Part shown: piece after piece, positions 44,481 to 53,538 of the stretch
Numbering within the stretch: position 1 is the stretch's first letter
Layout of the letters: each line of letters starts with the position of its first letter
Source of the DNA: Salinimicrobium tongyeongense
GTDB taxonomy: Bacteria; Bacteroidota; Bacteroidia; Flavobacteriales; Flavobacteriaceae
Direction of reading: 5' to 3'
DNA: 64,000 nucleotides
NCBI RefSeq assembly: GCF_026109735.1
Contig: NZ_CP069620.1
Span: 1,116,001-1,180,000 of the forward strand
The notes under the pieces: generated by a model
The model's database searches: none
Told to the model about the DNA's origin: nothing
The model's input: the letters and a program-made list of their open reading frames with translations, nothing else
Program-made: the position numbers and the translations under genes

Positions 44481-45145
44481 ATGAAGATAAATTCAGATCT
44501 TATTTGGGCCCTGGCCCTGATTGCAGTGGCAGCAGCATCCTTCTTTTTGGGAATGACCAGGGAAAACCTAAAGACCGAAGAACGGCTCGAAGAGCAACTG
44601 GGAAAAATTGAGATCCTGGAAAAGAAGAATCAGCAGCTTTCAGAAGAATTGACTTCCCGCGGCATTTACAGCTATCCGCAGGCTACTATAGTGTCAAAAT
44701 TAAATGGCGCCGTGGCAACAGTACTCATTTCCTTAAACGGCAAAGATCCCATTCCGAATTTAAAGCTCAGGAAAAATGTCATTTTCAACTATTCAGCAAA
44801 GGAATCCTTAAAACCTGAACAAGGGGAATCCTTACCGACCTGGGCACTTTAAAGCCACACAACCCATCGGCTTTTGATATCCCTCTGAACGAGGAAGAAA
44901 TTGCCCTTTACCTCGAATTTGATTCCAAGTTGAGCGAATGGCATCAATATATCTGGATTAGGACCGGGACCAATGGAAAACCTGCTTCCTTTTGGGTGAT
45001 CACCAACGAAAATTCGGTAGTGATCGATAAACATATCGACCCCGGCTTCCCAACAGATGAAGAAGAAAAGATGCTGCTGTGGAAAGGTCAAAAACTGGAT
45101 TATTCAGATCTAAAGATGAATTCCATTTTTCCGCCAAAAAGCTAA
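44481..45145 (+). pseudogene. frameshifted gene for a membrane-anchored coiled-coil protein
   Basis: The first frame (44481-44852) gives an N-terminal transmembrane helix (WALALIAVAAASFFLGM), a coiled coil (LKTEERLEEQLGKIEILEKK) and then sequence to KPEQ. It meets an early stop, while a second frame continues without a break to 45145 (GILTDLGTLKPHNPSAFDI through WHQYIWIRTGTNGKPASFWV). The shift falls in the run GGGG at 44823-44826; one added G would join both parts into a protein of about 221 residues. No family is recognised. The cause may be mutation, phase variation or a sequencing error. Confidence 0.75.
44773..44785. repeat. AAAATGTCATTTT palindrome inside a coding frame
   Basis: Exact copy of the recurring core; here the encoded peptide is KNVIFN. 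Confidence 0.8.
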
Positions 45146-45173
45146 TTTTCATTCCCTCCGAAAAATTCATCAG

Positions 45174-45186
45174 AAAAAGCCATTTT
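45174..45186. repeat. one-mismatch palindrome (AAAAAGCCATTTT)
   Basis: Thirty bp after the stop of the frameshifted gene and about 100 bp from the second copy of the 42-bp repeat. Confidence 0.5.
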
Positions 45187-45286
45187 TGAATACCCATAAT
45201 ACTTCAAAAAGGATTAAAATACATTGCCGCCTAAATAAGGTTCCTAATATATTCAGAAGCTAAAAACCATCCTTCTATACCTCTAA

Positions 45287-45328
45287 TTGGGCTGAATTAT
45301 TGGCGAATTCGCGGCCTTAGCTCCTGTT
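45287..45328 (-). repeat. dispersed 42-bp repeat, copy 2
   Basis: Reverse-complement partner of 4693-4734. It contains a perfect inner palindrome GCGAATTCGC (45303-45312). On the minus strand a frame runs FLSDLSDEITVTGAKAANSP and then IIQPN before a stop. Confidence 0.75.
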
Positions 45329-45396
45329 ACAGTTATTTCATCGGACAAATCTGATAGAAATGGAACCTTCCGAATAAAAAATCTCTCTTATCCATT

Positions 45397-45843
45397 TTAA
45401 CTACCCCCGGCACTAACTAGTATGGTGGCCACTTCACTATTCTCACTTATTTCAAAAGTGGCACCCTCTATTTCTAATGCTGTCAAGCTGGTAGAAGTAC
45501 AATCGCCGCTGCTCGATTCCTGCAGCGTAAAGGCAATGGTGAATGTTATTTCTTCCCCGATGGTTACTGTATATGTATCAGATTTTGACCCCCAGCCCAG
45601 CAATACATTCAGCACTTCGCGTTCTGCCAAAAAGCTGAATTCTACAGCTTCGCCTTTTTTATCGACTATTGTTAATTGATTTTCTTCATAAGATCCATTT
45701 GCGAATAAATTTTTGCCCGTTTCTTTATCCACCACCTCAAATGTTAAGCCGACCGGCCCTGTGGCACAAAGTATGCCTTCATCTGTGTCATCACAGCCGG
45801 TGAACATAATACAAATGAACAGTAATGTAAATACCTTTTTCAT
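45397..45843 (-). CDS. hypothetical lipoprotein
   Basis: 148 residues. A lipobox IMFTGCDD gives Cys17; the mature protein begins with acidic residues and is beta-rich (VGLTFEVVDKETGKNLF, YTVTIGEEITFTIAFTL). The remaining two cysteines (ILCATG and GDCTS) could pair. No family is recognised. It is probably outer-membrane attached. No close partner gene; the neighbour on the left is the frameshifted gene in convergent orientation. Confidence 0.75.
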   Translation of the reverse strand: MKKVFTLLFICIMFTGCDDTDEGILCATGPVGLTFEVVDKETGKNLFANGSYEENQLTIVDKKGEAVEFSFLAEREVLNVLLGWGSKSDTYTVTIGEEITFTIAFTLQESSSGDCTSTSLTALEIEGATFEISENSEVATILVSAGGS

Positions 45844-45919
45844 TATTCTGATTTATTATTATCGGGAGAAAAGTTATAACAAAATTGCAACACAAAGTAA
45901 ATCCAGAGCATATAAAATA

Positions 45920-45948
45920 AAAAACCACCTCTTTTGAAGGTGGTTTTG
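45920..45948 (-). terminator. terminator of the initiator tRNA gene
   Basis: AAAACCACCT pairs with AGGTGGTTTT; read leftward it runs into TTTTTTATTTTAT. Confidence 0.85.
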
Positions 45949-45952
45949 CTAG

Positions 45953-46025
<73 letters not shown>

Positions 46026-46036
46026 ATATTGGACTG

Positions 46037-46067
46037 CAAATATACAGTCATTTTTCAATTCTCCAAA
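46037..46067 (-). promoter_or_regulatory. promoter of the initiator tRNA
   Basis: Minus strand TTTG (46064-46067), 19 bp, TATATTTG (46037-46044), ending 11 bp before the tRNA 5' end. A full match to the Bacteroidetes consensus. Confidence 0.75.
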
Positions 46068-46079
46068 GCTTTTTTTAAA

Positions 46080-46433
46080 TTATTGCATCACCCAGTTCAT
46101 TGCATCCAGCCGATCGCTGATATCAAAGGTTTTAAGGTCGGCTTCAATTATAAAGTCTTTTGCTTCCATCGATCTCTGAAACCATTTAAGGTCGGTCACT
46201 ATAGCAACTTTGCGAATGGAATAAGGATGAGCATAGTGAAAAAACAGACTTTTAAGGTATGCTAACAAAGTAATGCCCTGTTTGCTTTCATCTTCTAAAT
46301 AAAGGCTCACCGAGAGATTATTTTCCATCTTCTGCTCAAGAAGATTTGTTATCTCTTCTAATTTCTCATCGTTGAGTTCGGTGTCGATCAAAACCCCCAC
46401 TACATCATCTGAAAAAGCAAAGGAATTTGTCAT
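46080..46433 (-). CDS. SpoIIAA-like / STAS-fold protein
   Basis: 117 residues. Mixed alpha/beta pattern with the strand VVGVLIDTELNDEKLEEI, KVAIVTDLKWFQRSMEAK and IEADLKTFDISDRLDAMNWV, similar to the SpoIIAA-like proteins that occur widely in marine bacteria. The phosphorylated Ser of true anti-sigma antagonists is not clear. Role unknown. The gene is in line with two further genes on the same strand but separated from them by 70 bp. Confidence 0.65.
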   Translation of the reverse strand: MTNSFAFSDDVVGVLIDTELNDEKLEEITNLLEQKMENNLSVSLYLEDESKQGITLLAYLKSLFFHYAHPYSIRKVAIVTDLKWFQRSMEAKDFIIEADLKTFDISDRLDAMNWVMQ

Positions 46434-46502
46434 TTTTAAGAAGGTAAGGCTCCTCCAATTTACGAAAAATATTAGAGATCAATTACTTAACGACCTAATA
46501 TC

Positions 46503-46685
46503 TTACTGCCCCATATCCCTAACATCAAAAGCAGTCAATTCCCCTTCTTCAAAAGAAGCTGTAACTTCAATAGGGTTGCAACACACTTCACAATCTTCTA
46601 TATACTCCTGCCGGGCTATGCTGGGGTCGAGCAACATAGAAACCTCTTCCCAGCAATAAGGACAATGAAAGAAATGCTCGTACAT
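46503..46685 (-). CDS. CPXCG-motif cysteine-rich protein
   Basis: 60 residues. CPYCWEEV (C8, C11) and DCEVCCNPIEV supply four zinc-binding cysteines in a short ribbon, matching the small CPXCG protein family in length and layout. Function unknown. The ATG lies 2 bp after the stop of the ABC-F gene, so it is translated from the same message. Confidence 0.9.
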   Translation of the reverse strand: MYEHFFHCPYCWEEVSMLLDPSIARQEYIEDCEVCCNPIEVTASFEEGELTAFDVRDMGQ

Positions 46686-46687
46686 GC

Positions 46688-48598
46688 CTAACTTACCTGC
46701 TCAAGTTCTTCCTGTACCTGCTCCCACTCCTTCATGGCCTTTTCAAGCTCCTTCTTTTTTGCCTGGTACTTTTCAAGATAATCTGGCTTCTTAATGGTCT
46801 CTTCATAATTTGTCGCCAGCTCAATATCTTTTTCTTTGATCTCTTTCTCAAGCCTGGTGACACGGGCTTCTATATTGCTCAGCTTATTGTTAAGGGATTT
46901 CAGTTTCTTCTGGTTCTGGTAAGAATCTTTATTCGTACTGTCTTTAGGCCCCTGCTTTTCAACATCCCTCTTCTCTACCTCCCGCATATCTACCAGTTTT
47001 CGCTGCTCCAGGTAATAATCTATATCCCCAAGATATTCTTTGATCCTGTGGTCTTTGAACTCGTAAACCTTATTGGTAAGCCCCTGAAGAAAATCCCTGT
47101 CGTGAGACACCAGGATGAGCGTACCTTCAAAGCTTTTCAGGGCGTCTTTTAAAACGTTTTTAGATTTGATGTCAAGGTGGTTGGTAGGCTCATCCATTAC
47201 CAGCACATTAAAAGGCTGAAGCAGCATTTTAGCCAATGCCAATCTATTTCGCTCTCCCCCAGAAAGCACCCTCACGTACTTATCTACCTCATCACCGCGG
47301 AATAAAAAAGACCCGAGTATGTCTCTCACCTTTGCCCGGTTCTTTTCATTGGCAGCATCTATCATAGTATCTAAAACTGTCTTGGAACCGTCAAGATATT
47401 CTGCCTGGTTCTGCGCAAAATACCCTATCTGCACATTATGCCCCAATTTCAAATCTCCTTTATACTCGAGTTCCCCCACCAGGATCTTGGCCAGGGTAGA
47501 TTTTCCCTGCCCGTTTTGTCCCACAAAAGCAGTTTTTGAATCCCGTTCAATCAACAGGTCGATATCCTTCAGTACATTTTTATGCCCGTAACTCTTGCTG
47601 ATATGATGAGCTTCAATGACCACTTTGCCGGGCACTACAGAAACCGGAAACTTTACATTCATCACCGAGTTATCGTCTTCATCTACTTCAATACGGTCTA
47701 TTTTGTCGAGCTTCTTGATGAGCGATTGCGCCATGCTTGCCTTTGAAGCCTTGGCCCTGAATTTCTCAATCAGCTTTTCCGTCTGCTGAATTTGCTTTTC
47801 CTGGTTCTTTTGAGAAGCCAGCTGTTGCTCCCTCAATTCCTTCCGAAGTACAAGGTATTTTGAATACGGTTTATTGAAATCGTAAATCCTTCCCAGGGAG
47901 ATTTCAATCGTCCGGTTGGTCACATTATCAAGGAACATCTTATCGTGAGACACGATGACCACAGCCCCGGGATAATTGTTCAAAAACCCTTCGAGCCAGA
48001 TAATAGATTCAATATCGAGGTGGTTGGTAGGCTCATCAAGCAGAAGAATGTCGTTTTGCTGCAGCAGCAATTTTGCAAGTTCAATTCGCATTCTCCATCC
48101 TCCCGAAAAGGTATTGGTGAGCTTATTAAAATCTTCCCTTTTAAAACCAAGCCCCTGCAAAATGCGCTCTGTCTCCCCCTGGTAATTGTACCCGCCGTGA
48201 ATCTCATACTGGTGCTGCACATCGTTGAGGTCTACCATAAGCTGGTGATATGCGTCACTCTCATAATCGGTACGTTCGGCCAGCTGAGTGTTGATTTGTT
48301 CCAGCTGCTTTTCCAGTTTCTTGATCTCTTCAAAGGCCTCATAAGATTCTTCAAGCACCGTACGCCCTTCCACAAAATCTATATCCTGCTTAAGAAAACC
48401 TATTTTCAGGTCTTTATCGGCTGCAATTTGCCCTGTATCGGGTTCCATTTCGCCCGAGAGGATCTTGAGCATGGTAGATTTTCCGGCACCGTTCTTACCT
48501 ATTAGCCCCACCCTGTCACCACCACCAAGCCTAAAGGTGATCTCTTCAAACAAATACTCTCCGCCAAAGGCGACCGATAAATTATGGATATTCAACAT
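46688..48598 (-). CDS. ABC-F family ATPase (Uup/YdiF-like)
   Basis: 636 residues. Two ABC modules without membrane parts: Walker A GLIGKNGAGKSTMLK and signature TFSGGWRMRIELAKLLLQ; second Walker A AFVGQNGQGKSTLAK and RVLSGGERNRLALAK; both followed by DEPTNHLDI. The interdomain linker (KASMAQSLIKKLDKID) and a C-terminal coiled coil (LNNKLSNIEARVTRLEKEI) are as in Uup. ABC-F proteins act on the ribosome or in DNA repair. Cotranscribed with the CPXCG gene. Confidence 0.94.
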   Translation of the reverse strand: MLNIHNLSVAFGGEYLFEEITFRLGGGDRVGLIGKNGAGKSTMLKILSGEMEPDTGQIAADKDLKIGFLKQDIDFVEGRTVLEESYEAFEEIKKLEKQLEQINTQLAERTDYESDAYHQLMVDLNDVQHQYEIHGGYNYQGETERILQGLGFKREDFNKLTNTFSGGWRMRIELAKLLLQQNDILLLDEPTNHLDIESIIWLEGFLNNYPGAVVIVSHDKMFLDNVTNRTIEISLGRIYDFNKPYSKYLVLRKELREQQLASQKNQEKQIQQTEKLIEKFRAKASKASMAQSLIKKLDKIDRIEVDEDDNSVMNVKFPVSVVPGKVVIEAHHISKSYGHKNVLKDIDLLIERDSKTAFVGQNGQGKSTLAKILVGELEYKGDLKLGHNVQIGYFAQNQAEYLDGSKTVLDTMIDAANEKNRAKVRDILGSFLFRGDEVDKYVRVLSGGERNRLALAKMLLQPFNVLVMDEPTNHLDIKSKNVLKDALKSFEGTLILVSHDRDFLQGLTNKVYEFKDHRIKEYLGDIDYYLEQRKLVDMREVEKRDVEKQGPKDSTNKDSYQNQKKLKSLNNKLSNIEARVTRLEKEIKEKDIELATNYEETIKKPDYLEKYQAKKKELEKAMKEWEQVQEELEQVS

Positions 48599-48715
48599 TC
48601 CTCTTCAAAATTTCTGCAAAGATGCTCATTTTTTCAGGGTAAAAAAAGAAGCTCTTTATTGATATAACTAATTAAAAACCAATCACACTCAAAATTACTG
48701 CCAGTATTACTTCGG

Positions 48716-48728
48716 AAAATGCCATTTT
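48716..48728. repeat. AAAATGCCATTTT palindrome, upstream of the DUF983 gene
   Basis: Exact copy. Overlapped on its left by TTCGGAA, and a CTTCCGAAG follows at 48759. Confidence 0.85.
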
Positions 48729-48792
48729 AAGCACTACATTTTCCGGCTTCGGAAAAGCCTTCCGAAGTCTTATTCTTTAACCGAAAGATGCG

Positions 48793-48800
48793 TAAATTTG
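48793..48800 (+). promoter_or_regulatory. -7 box upstream of the DUF983 gene
   Basis: TAAATTTG, an exact TAnnTTTG, 18 bp before ATG 48819. The -33 element is weak. Confidence 0.4.
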
Positions 48801-48818
48801 TAACTCTTACCCAAGCTT

Positions 48819-49205
48819 ATGAATTCTTTAAAAGGAAATAAACTCTACAGTATTTTCACCGGCACATGCCCGGTGTGCCAGGAAGAGAGTATGTATAAGG
48901 CAAGTAACCCTTACAAGGTCTCGAAGCTCTTTGCCATGCACGATCGCTGCTCAAATTGCGGCACCAAGTACAAAATGGAACCTTCTTTCTTTTTTGGTGC
49001 CATGTATGTGAGCTATGCGGTGGGAATTGCCTTCGCCACCGCCGCTTTTGTGATCTCTTACTTCTTTTTAAGCCTGCCCCTGCTGCCCACCTTTATCATT
49101 ATTGTGGCCACGCTGGTTATATTCCTGCCGGTCATAGTTCGGTGGAGCAGGAATATCTGGATCAACTTCTTTTTTAGTTATGATCCAAAAAAGGCAAAAA
49201 GCTAA
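48819..49205 (+). CDS. DUF983 membrane protein
   Basis: 128 residues. A zinc ribbon, CPVC (C17, C20) and CSNC (C44, C47) with GTKYKMEPSFFFGAMYVSYA, is followed by two transmembrane helices. It is a typical DUF983 protein of unknown role. The ends overlap the convergent oxidoreductase gene by 4 bp. Confidence 0.93.
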   Translation: MNSLKGNKLYSIFTGTCPVCQEESMYKASNPYKVSKLFAMHDRCSNCGTKYKMEPSFFFGAMYVSYAVGIAFATAAFVISYFFLSLPLLPTFIIIVATLVIFLPVIVRWSRNIWINFFFSYDPKKAKS

Positions 49206-50260
49206 GCTCTTTTATACCATTTTTTGGTAAACCTGGAGATATCAACTTCGGGGTCAAGGGCTTTTCCTTCTTCAATAAAGTCCAGAAGTTCTTCGGAAAC
49301 TGAAGGAGCTATGAGAATCCCGCGACTCCCAAAACCATTGCAGGTGTACAAATTCTTGTGCTCTGGGTGCTGCCCCAGCATTGGCCTGCGGTCTATGGTA
49401 GAAGGCCGCAAGCCTGCTACCTGGCCTACCACCTCAAAATCGGTTTTTATGAGGTCCTTCAGTTTTTCAACAAGTTCCTCCCGGGCGGCCTGTGTAGGTT
49501 CGGGGGTTTTATCGGTATTGCTATAGGTTGCCCCCACGGCGTAGTGGTCTCCCCCTGCCGGAAATATAAAGATAGACGATTTTACACCCACTTCCAGGTC
49601 GAGGTTCGGGGCTTTTATGATGATGTATTCCCCTTTATTCCCCCTTAACGGAAGATAGCTGAAAAACGGATTTTGCTGAAGCCCGAAACCTTCGCAAAAA
49701 ATGACATTTTTGGCAGCTGTGTTTTTATACTGAACGCCCGAACCTGTTAATTGCAGTGCATTATGATCAAAGGTATCCTGTAACAGCCAGCCTTTCTCCT
49801 GAAGGTGTTCAGAATAGGATTCCAGAAGGTAACGCGGATCAATTCGGGAGGTTTTCAATACTTTTCCGAAGGAAAATTTGCCGGGAATATGCTTATTCAC
49901 CGAAGCGACAAGTTTTGTATCGAGAAAAGGGGCGATTTTAGGCTTATCGGCCGCGGCAAACCAGTTGTTCTGCTCTTCTACAGACGAGAACCGCCTGTAG
50001 ACCTCAAGAGGGCCTAAAAAGGTCTTTTGGAGATGCTTTTCCATCTCCTTATAGAAATCGTAAGCTTTTGCGAGTTGTACATCGGCTTTCCAGGCAAGGG
50101 TAAAGCGTTTCAGGATCACCGGGTTCATGAAGCCGCCGGCCACTTTTGAGGCTTCCTGGCTGCCATCATCAAAAACAACAAAGGATTTTCCGGCTTTTTC
50201 GAGCCTGTATGCAAGGCAGGTTCCGCTAAGGCCTGCCCCAACAATAATATAGTCTTTCAT
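49202..50260 (-). CDS. DAO-family FAD-dependent oxidoreductase
   Basis: 352 residues. Dinucleotide motif YIIVGAGLSGTCLAYRLEKAGK at the start; NPVILKRFTLAWKAD and the C-terminal GLRPSTIDRRPMLGQHPEHK, YTCNGFGSRGILIAPSVSEELL are as in D-amino-acid oxidase or MnmC-like proteins. Electrons pass to O2 or a carrier; the substrate is unknown, although the C-terminus resembles the FAD domain of MnmC (tRNA wobble uridine modification). The stop overlaps that of the convergent DUF983 gene. AAAATGACATTTT at 49698 lies in the coding region. Confidence 0.88.
   Translation of the reverse strand: MKDYIIVGAGLSGTCLAYRLEKAGKSFVVFDDGSQEASKVAGGFMNPVILKRFTLAWKADVQLAKAYDFYKEMEKHLQKTFLGPLEVYRRFSSVEEQNNWFAAADKPKIAPFLDTKLVASVNKHIPGKFSFGKVLKTSRIDPRYLLESYSEHLQEKGWLLQDTFDHNALQLTGSGVQYKNTAAKNVIFCEGFGLQQNPFFSYLPLRGNKGEYIIIKAPNLDLEVGVKSSIFIFPAGGDHYAVGATYSNTDKTPEPTQAAREELVEKLKDLIKTDFEVVGQVAGLRPSTIDRRPMLGQHPEHKNLYTCNGFGSRGILIAPSVSEELLDFIEEGKALDPEVDISRFTKKWYKRA
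49698..49710. repeat. AAAATGACATTTT palindrome in the DAO gene
   Basis: Exact copy of the recurring core with central A; flanks CA and TTGG keep partial symmetry. Confidence 0.8.
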
Positions 50261-50281
50261 GTTACAAAATTAGATATAAAA

Positions 50282-50310
50282 AAACGCCTTTTCGGAAGGA
50301 AAAGGCGTTA
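50282..50310 (-). terminator. terminator of the gldKLMN operon
   Basis: On the minus strand AACGCCTTTTC and GAAAAGGCGTT pair around a 5-nt loop and lead into TTTTTTTT. Confidence 0.88.
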
Positions 50311-50332
50311 TAAATTCATTCATGCGAACAGT

Positions 50333-51226
50333 TTAGTAGTTCCACATATCTTGTTCAAAATTCCTTATCTGCTCTTTTATCCTTTTAGACTCCAGTAACT
50401 GCATAAAGGCATTGTTGCTTATGTAGTCGTCTACCTGGCGGTTGCCCTGTACGTTATCTTCAGCATAAATCACTGCGTTGAACCTTCGCGAGTTGAGCAA
50501 ATGGTCAAATGACACAGGGTTTGAAGTATTATCGGGGTTAAAGGCGTAAGCTTCGTTCAACACTTCCCTTGCACCCGGAAACCACACCCAGAAGAGCTCT
50601 ACTAAAGCAGAAGCCCCACCCTGGTCTATAAAGTTAACATCGGGGGCAACCGGTGCAATGGCCAGCAGCCTGTACTTAAGCTCGGCCTGGCGCTTATCAA
50701 AATACCAGTACCCGCGAATGTGGTACTCGGCAATATCGGCTGAAGAGATATCCCTTCGGCTGATGTACTGCGGATCAATCTCTTCCCCGGCGTTGTACTG
50801 CTCAATACCAAGATCTGTAGTATCTACCTTAGACAATGCTGCCTGGATGTCATTCAGGGTACGTTTGTCATTGAAGTAAGAATCGGCATAGATATTTTTG
50901 ATCTTTCCGCTTTTGATCCCGGCTACGAGCACGTCGTAAAGAGAGCGTCTCGAACCACCAATCTGGTTAGTATCTATAGGATAATACAGCGGAAAATTCA
51001 CCCTTTCGTCAAGATCTATGATCTCCCAGGTGGTTTTTGCCCACAGCACATCCCTGTCATCCACATATCCATATTCCAAAGGATCGTTCTTTCCATAGGT
51101 AAGCTCGGCTCTGGTTGGAGCTCCTATCTCGTCGGGACTTTTGGCGTTAAGAAGGTTGCTTTGGCCAAAAGAGGTCACCGAAACGAGCAATCCGCATAAT
51201 CCTAACAATAATTGGTTCCAGTTCAT
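50333..51226 (-). CDS. gldN: gliding motility / type IX secretion protein GldN
   Basis: 297 residues with a signal peptide (LLLGLCGLLVSVTSFG). The body (DVLWAKTTWEIIDLDERVNFPLYYP, FYFNDKRTLNDIQAALSKVDT-like region) fits GldN, which forms the large periplasmic ring with GldK. The region YDVLVAGIKSGKIKNIYADS is typical. Last gene of the leftward gldK-L-M-N cluster; a strong terminator follows. Confidence 0.93.
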   Translation of the reverse strand: MNWNQLLLGLCGLLVSVTSFGQSNLLNAKSPDEIGAPTRAELTYGKNDPLEYGYVDDRDVLWAKTTWEIIDLDERVNFPLYYPIDTNQIGGSRRSLYDVLVAGIKSGKIKNIYADSYFNDKRTLNDIQAALSKVDTTDLGIEQYNAGEEIDPQYISRRDISSADIAEYHIRGYWYFDKRQAELKYRLLAIAPVAPDVNFIDQGGASALVELFWVWFPGAREVLNEAYAFNPDNTSNPVSFDHLLNSRRFNAVIYAEDNVQGNRQVDDYISNNAFMQLLESKRIKEQIRNFEQDMWNY

Positions 51227-51237
51227 GTTCTAATGAT

Positions 51238-52782
51238 TTAATTTGTTAATTCAACCAGTACCGGAGATACCTGCTTTAGCTTATATCCTGAGTTTCCGGC
51301 CAGTTGGGCTTCCACATCAAAGATCTGGATTGTTTCACCCCTGCCTGCTCTTCTAAGGGCTCCAATAGCACTCTGGTCAAGCTTTTGCCCCCTAACCTGA
51401 ATGGTAGGTTGGCCCGGCACACGAAATTTAAAGCCGGTCACCCTTAGGTCAACATCAAATTCGAAGTCGGGCAGGCTTGCACCAATGGTTGAAATTTCAA
51501 GGTTTTGACGCTGCATCCTCACAGTACCGTCTTCCCCTCTTACGGTTCCAACAGGTCTTGGAATATCGCGTACTCTGAATGTTTTACTGTCGCTTACTTT
51601 TTCTCCTCCCGGAAGTTCACCACTTACGTTGATGGTTACTTCACGAGCCTGCAAGGTGGTAACATCCATAACGTAATTTCCGGCTCCACCGGCAGATCTA
51701 AGCCCCGGCGCATTTGCCGATACATTACCCACTCCTGGTATAGAGATGGTCATTGGGTTTGCCACCCCCCGGTACACCACGTTCATTTTATCTGCTGATA
51801 TTACTGCGGAATTTGGCTTCGGAATTACGCTATAAGAACTGTTCACAGGAATTTCTACAATAGAATCTCCTTCTTTAAACTGAAGCTGACCGGTGATTTT
51901 TTGCTCACCTACATTTCCTGCAGGAAATTTAAGCTGCACCTGCCCGGCCTGTGTAGACGCTACTTCATTACCGTTGATCACAACATTCTCAAATCGAAGT
52001 GACGGATCTACCCTTCCCAAAACAACTTTTCCTGAGAACTGCTCTCCACTGAAGAAGGCGGTCTTATCGGGGATCACAATAGCTTCGTAATTAGTTAAGG
52101 AAACATCGCTTTGCAATTGGCCCGAAAGCATTGCCGAAAGTGCATCATTTTCTGCAGATTTTGCGTCCCCCTGCATTTGGGTAAGTTTTGTAATAGATGC
52201 AATTAGCGGAAACCCTTCAAAGTTATATGATAACCATGGGCGTTTTACACCTTCACCATCTACAACTGGTTCTGTGCTAAATTCTCTTCTGACTTCAGAT
52301 GCAATTTGAGAAAAATCTTCTCCTAATACATTTGCAACACCTTCGCGGTATTTTTCAATTTCGGCAAGAAATTCTTTTCCGGCTTCACTTGGCTGCCCGC
52401 TTGAGAAAAGGTATTCATCAAGCTTAGCAGATTGATCCATCGCCTCGTAATCCTGACGCTCTTCCCCTTCAATATCTTCAAGGGCTTTTTCCTTTAGATT
52501 ATCAATATAAGTAGTGAAATTAGTTGTTAAGGTGTGAATTTGCTCCGCTTTTTCCTGCAACGGAACGTATTTTGCCGGCTGCTCCTGAGCTTTTGTTGCC
52601 AAACCTGCAATTGCAGCGGCATTTCGTTCAGTAACAGAGGCATTTGATTCGGCTAAACTTTCGTTGATCATTCCAAAGGCAGTAAGCACTTCTTTGGACA
52701 TATTTAGAGCCATCATCGCGATGAAAACCAGATACATTAGGTTAATCATCTTCTGTCTTGGGGATTGTTTTCCAGACGCCAT
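51238..52782 (-). CDS. gldM: type IX secretion motor protein GldM
   Basis: 514 residues. A single N-terminal transmembrane helix (MINLMYLVFIAMMALNMSKEVL) that, in the family, carries the proton-driven motor together with GldL, followed by a helical bundle (EKAEQIHTLTTNFTTYIDNL) and several beta-sandwich domains that span the periplasm to the GldK/N ring. The start MASGKQSPRQKMINL is typical. Gap to gldN 11 bp. Confidence 0.97.
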   Translation of the reverse strand: MASGKQSPRQKMINLMYLVFIAMMALNMSKEVLTAFGMINESLAESNASVTERNAAAIAGLATKAQEQPAKYVPLQEKAEQIHTLTTNFTTYIDNLKEKALEDIEGEERQDYEAMDQSAKLDEYLFSSGQPSEAGKEFLAEIEKYREGVANVLGEDFSQIASEVRREFSTEPVVDGEGVKRPWLSYNFEGFPLIASITKLTQMQGDAKSAENDALSAMLSGQLQSDVSLTNYEAIVIPDKTAFFSGEQFSGKVVLGRVDPSLRFENVVINGNEVASTQAGQVQLKFPAGNVGEQKITGQLQFKEGDSIVEIPVNSSYSVIPKPNSAVISADKMNVVYRGVANPMTISIPGVGNVSANAPGLRSAGGAGNYVMDVTTLQAREVTINVSGELPGGEKVSDSKTFRVRDIPRPVGTVRGEDGTVRMQRQNLEISTIGASLPDFEFDVDLRVTGFKFRVPGQPTIQVRGQKLDQSAIGALRRAGRGETIQIFDVEAQLAGNSGYKLKQVSPVLVELTN

Positions 52783-52839
52783 TCTCTAATTTTAGTTTGT
52801 TCTTTTAATTTTTTTTAGCGGCAAAAGCAAAACTTGCTT

Positions 52840-53484
52840 TTAAGCCTTAACGTGCATAGCAGAAAGCATTCCTCCATAAACATTGTTTAGAGAAGAAAGA
52901 TTTGAAGCCAGAGACTCCATTTGCTTGTTCAATCTATCAGCGTTTTCGGCAACTGCCTCATTTACTTCTGCCTGGCGTGAAGCAGATTCTACCTGTACTT
53001 TATAAATGCTGTTCAATGACTCCAACTGGTTTGCTGCAAGGCTCATTTCTTCGCTGTACTTCTTTTGAGAAGCCATAGCATCTACGGTAGGGGTAATATT
53101 TTTTGCGGCACCTTCAAAATTCCTAATGCTTTCGCCAAGGCTGCTCATTAAGCTGGCATCAATCTTGGCCTCGCGCAAAATGTTATCAAGTTTCTTAGAC
53201 AACATCCCTTCAGTTTCCTCATTGCTCACAAGTGCCTGGTTGTTTCGGGCAGTGGCTTCCCCACCGGCTAGTTCAGGATAAACTAAAGACCAGTCTACCT
53301 CATCATCTACAGGTTCAAACGCAGAGACAGCAAATACAATTGCCTCTACAATAAGACCAATGATAAGCATGAGGTTTCCGAAAGGCCAGTGCATAATTTT
53401 AAAAAGTGCTCCTAGGATAACCACAGAAGCACCCAAACCATACACCATATTCATTAATTTCTTACTCGACTTTGATTGTGCCAT
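52840..53484 (-). CDS. gldL: type IX secretion motor protein GldL
   Basis: 214 residues. Two transmembrane helices at the start (MNMVYGLGASVVILGALFKI and GNLMLIIGLIVEAIVFAVSAFEP) and a cytoplasmic coiled coil (MSLAANQLESLNSIYKVQVE). The glutamate in helix 2 (VEAIVF) is the residue implicated in proton flow in the family. Partners with GldM. 57 bp before gldM. Confidence 0.97.
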   Translation of the reverse strand: MAQSKSSKKLMNMVYGLGASVVILGALFKIMHWPFGNLMLIIGLIVEAIVFAVSAFEPVDDEVDWSLVYPELAGGEATARNNQALVSNEETEGMLSKKLDNILREAKIDASLMSSLGESIRNFEGAAKNITPTVDAMASQKKYSEEMSLAANQLESLNSIYKVQVESASRQAEVNEAVAENADRLNKQMESLASNLSSLNNVYGGMLSAMHVKA

Positions 53485-53538
53485 GATAAATAAAAATTTA
53501 GTTCTTTTTTAATAGGTTATTTATGAAATAGGGATTGT

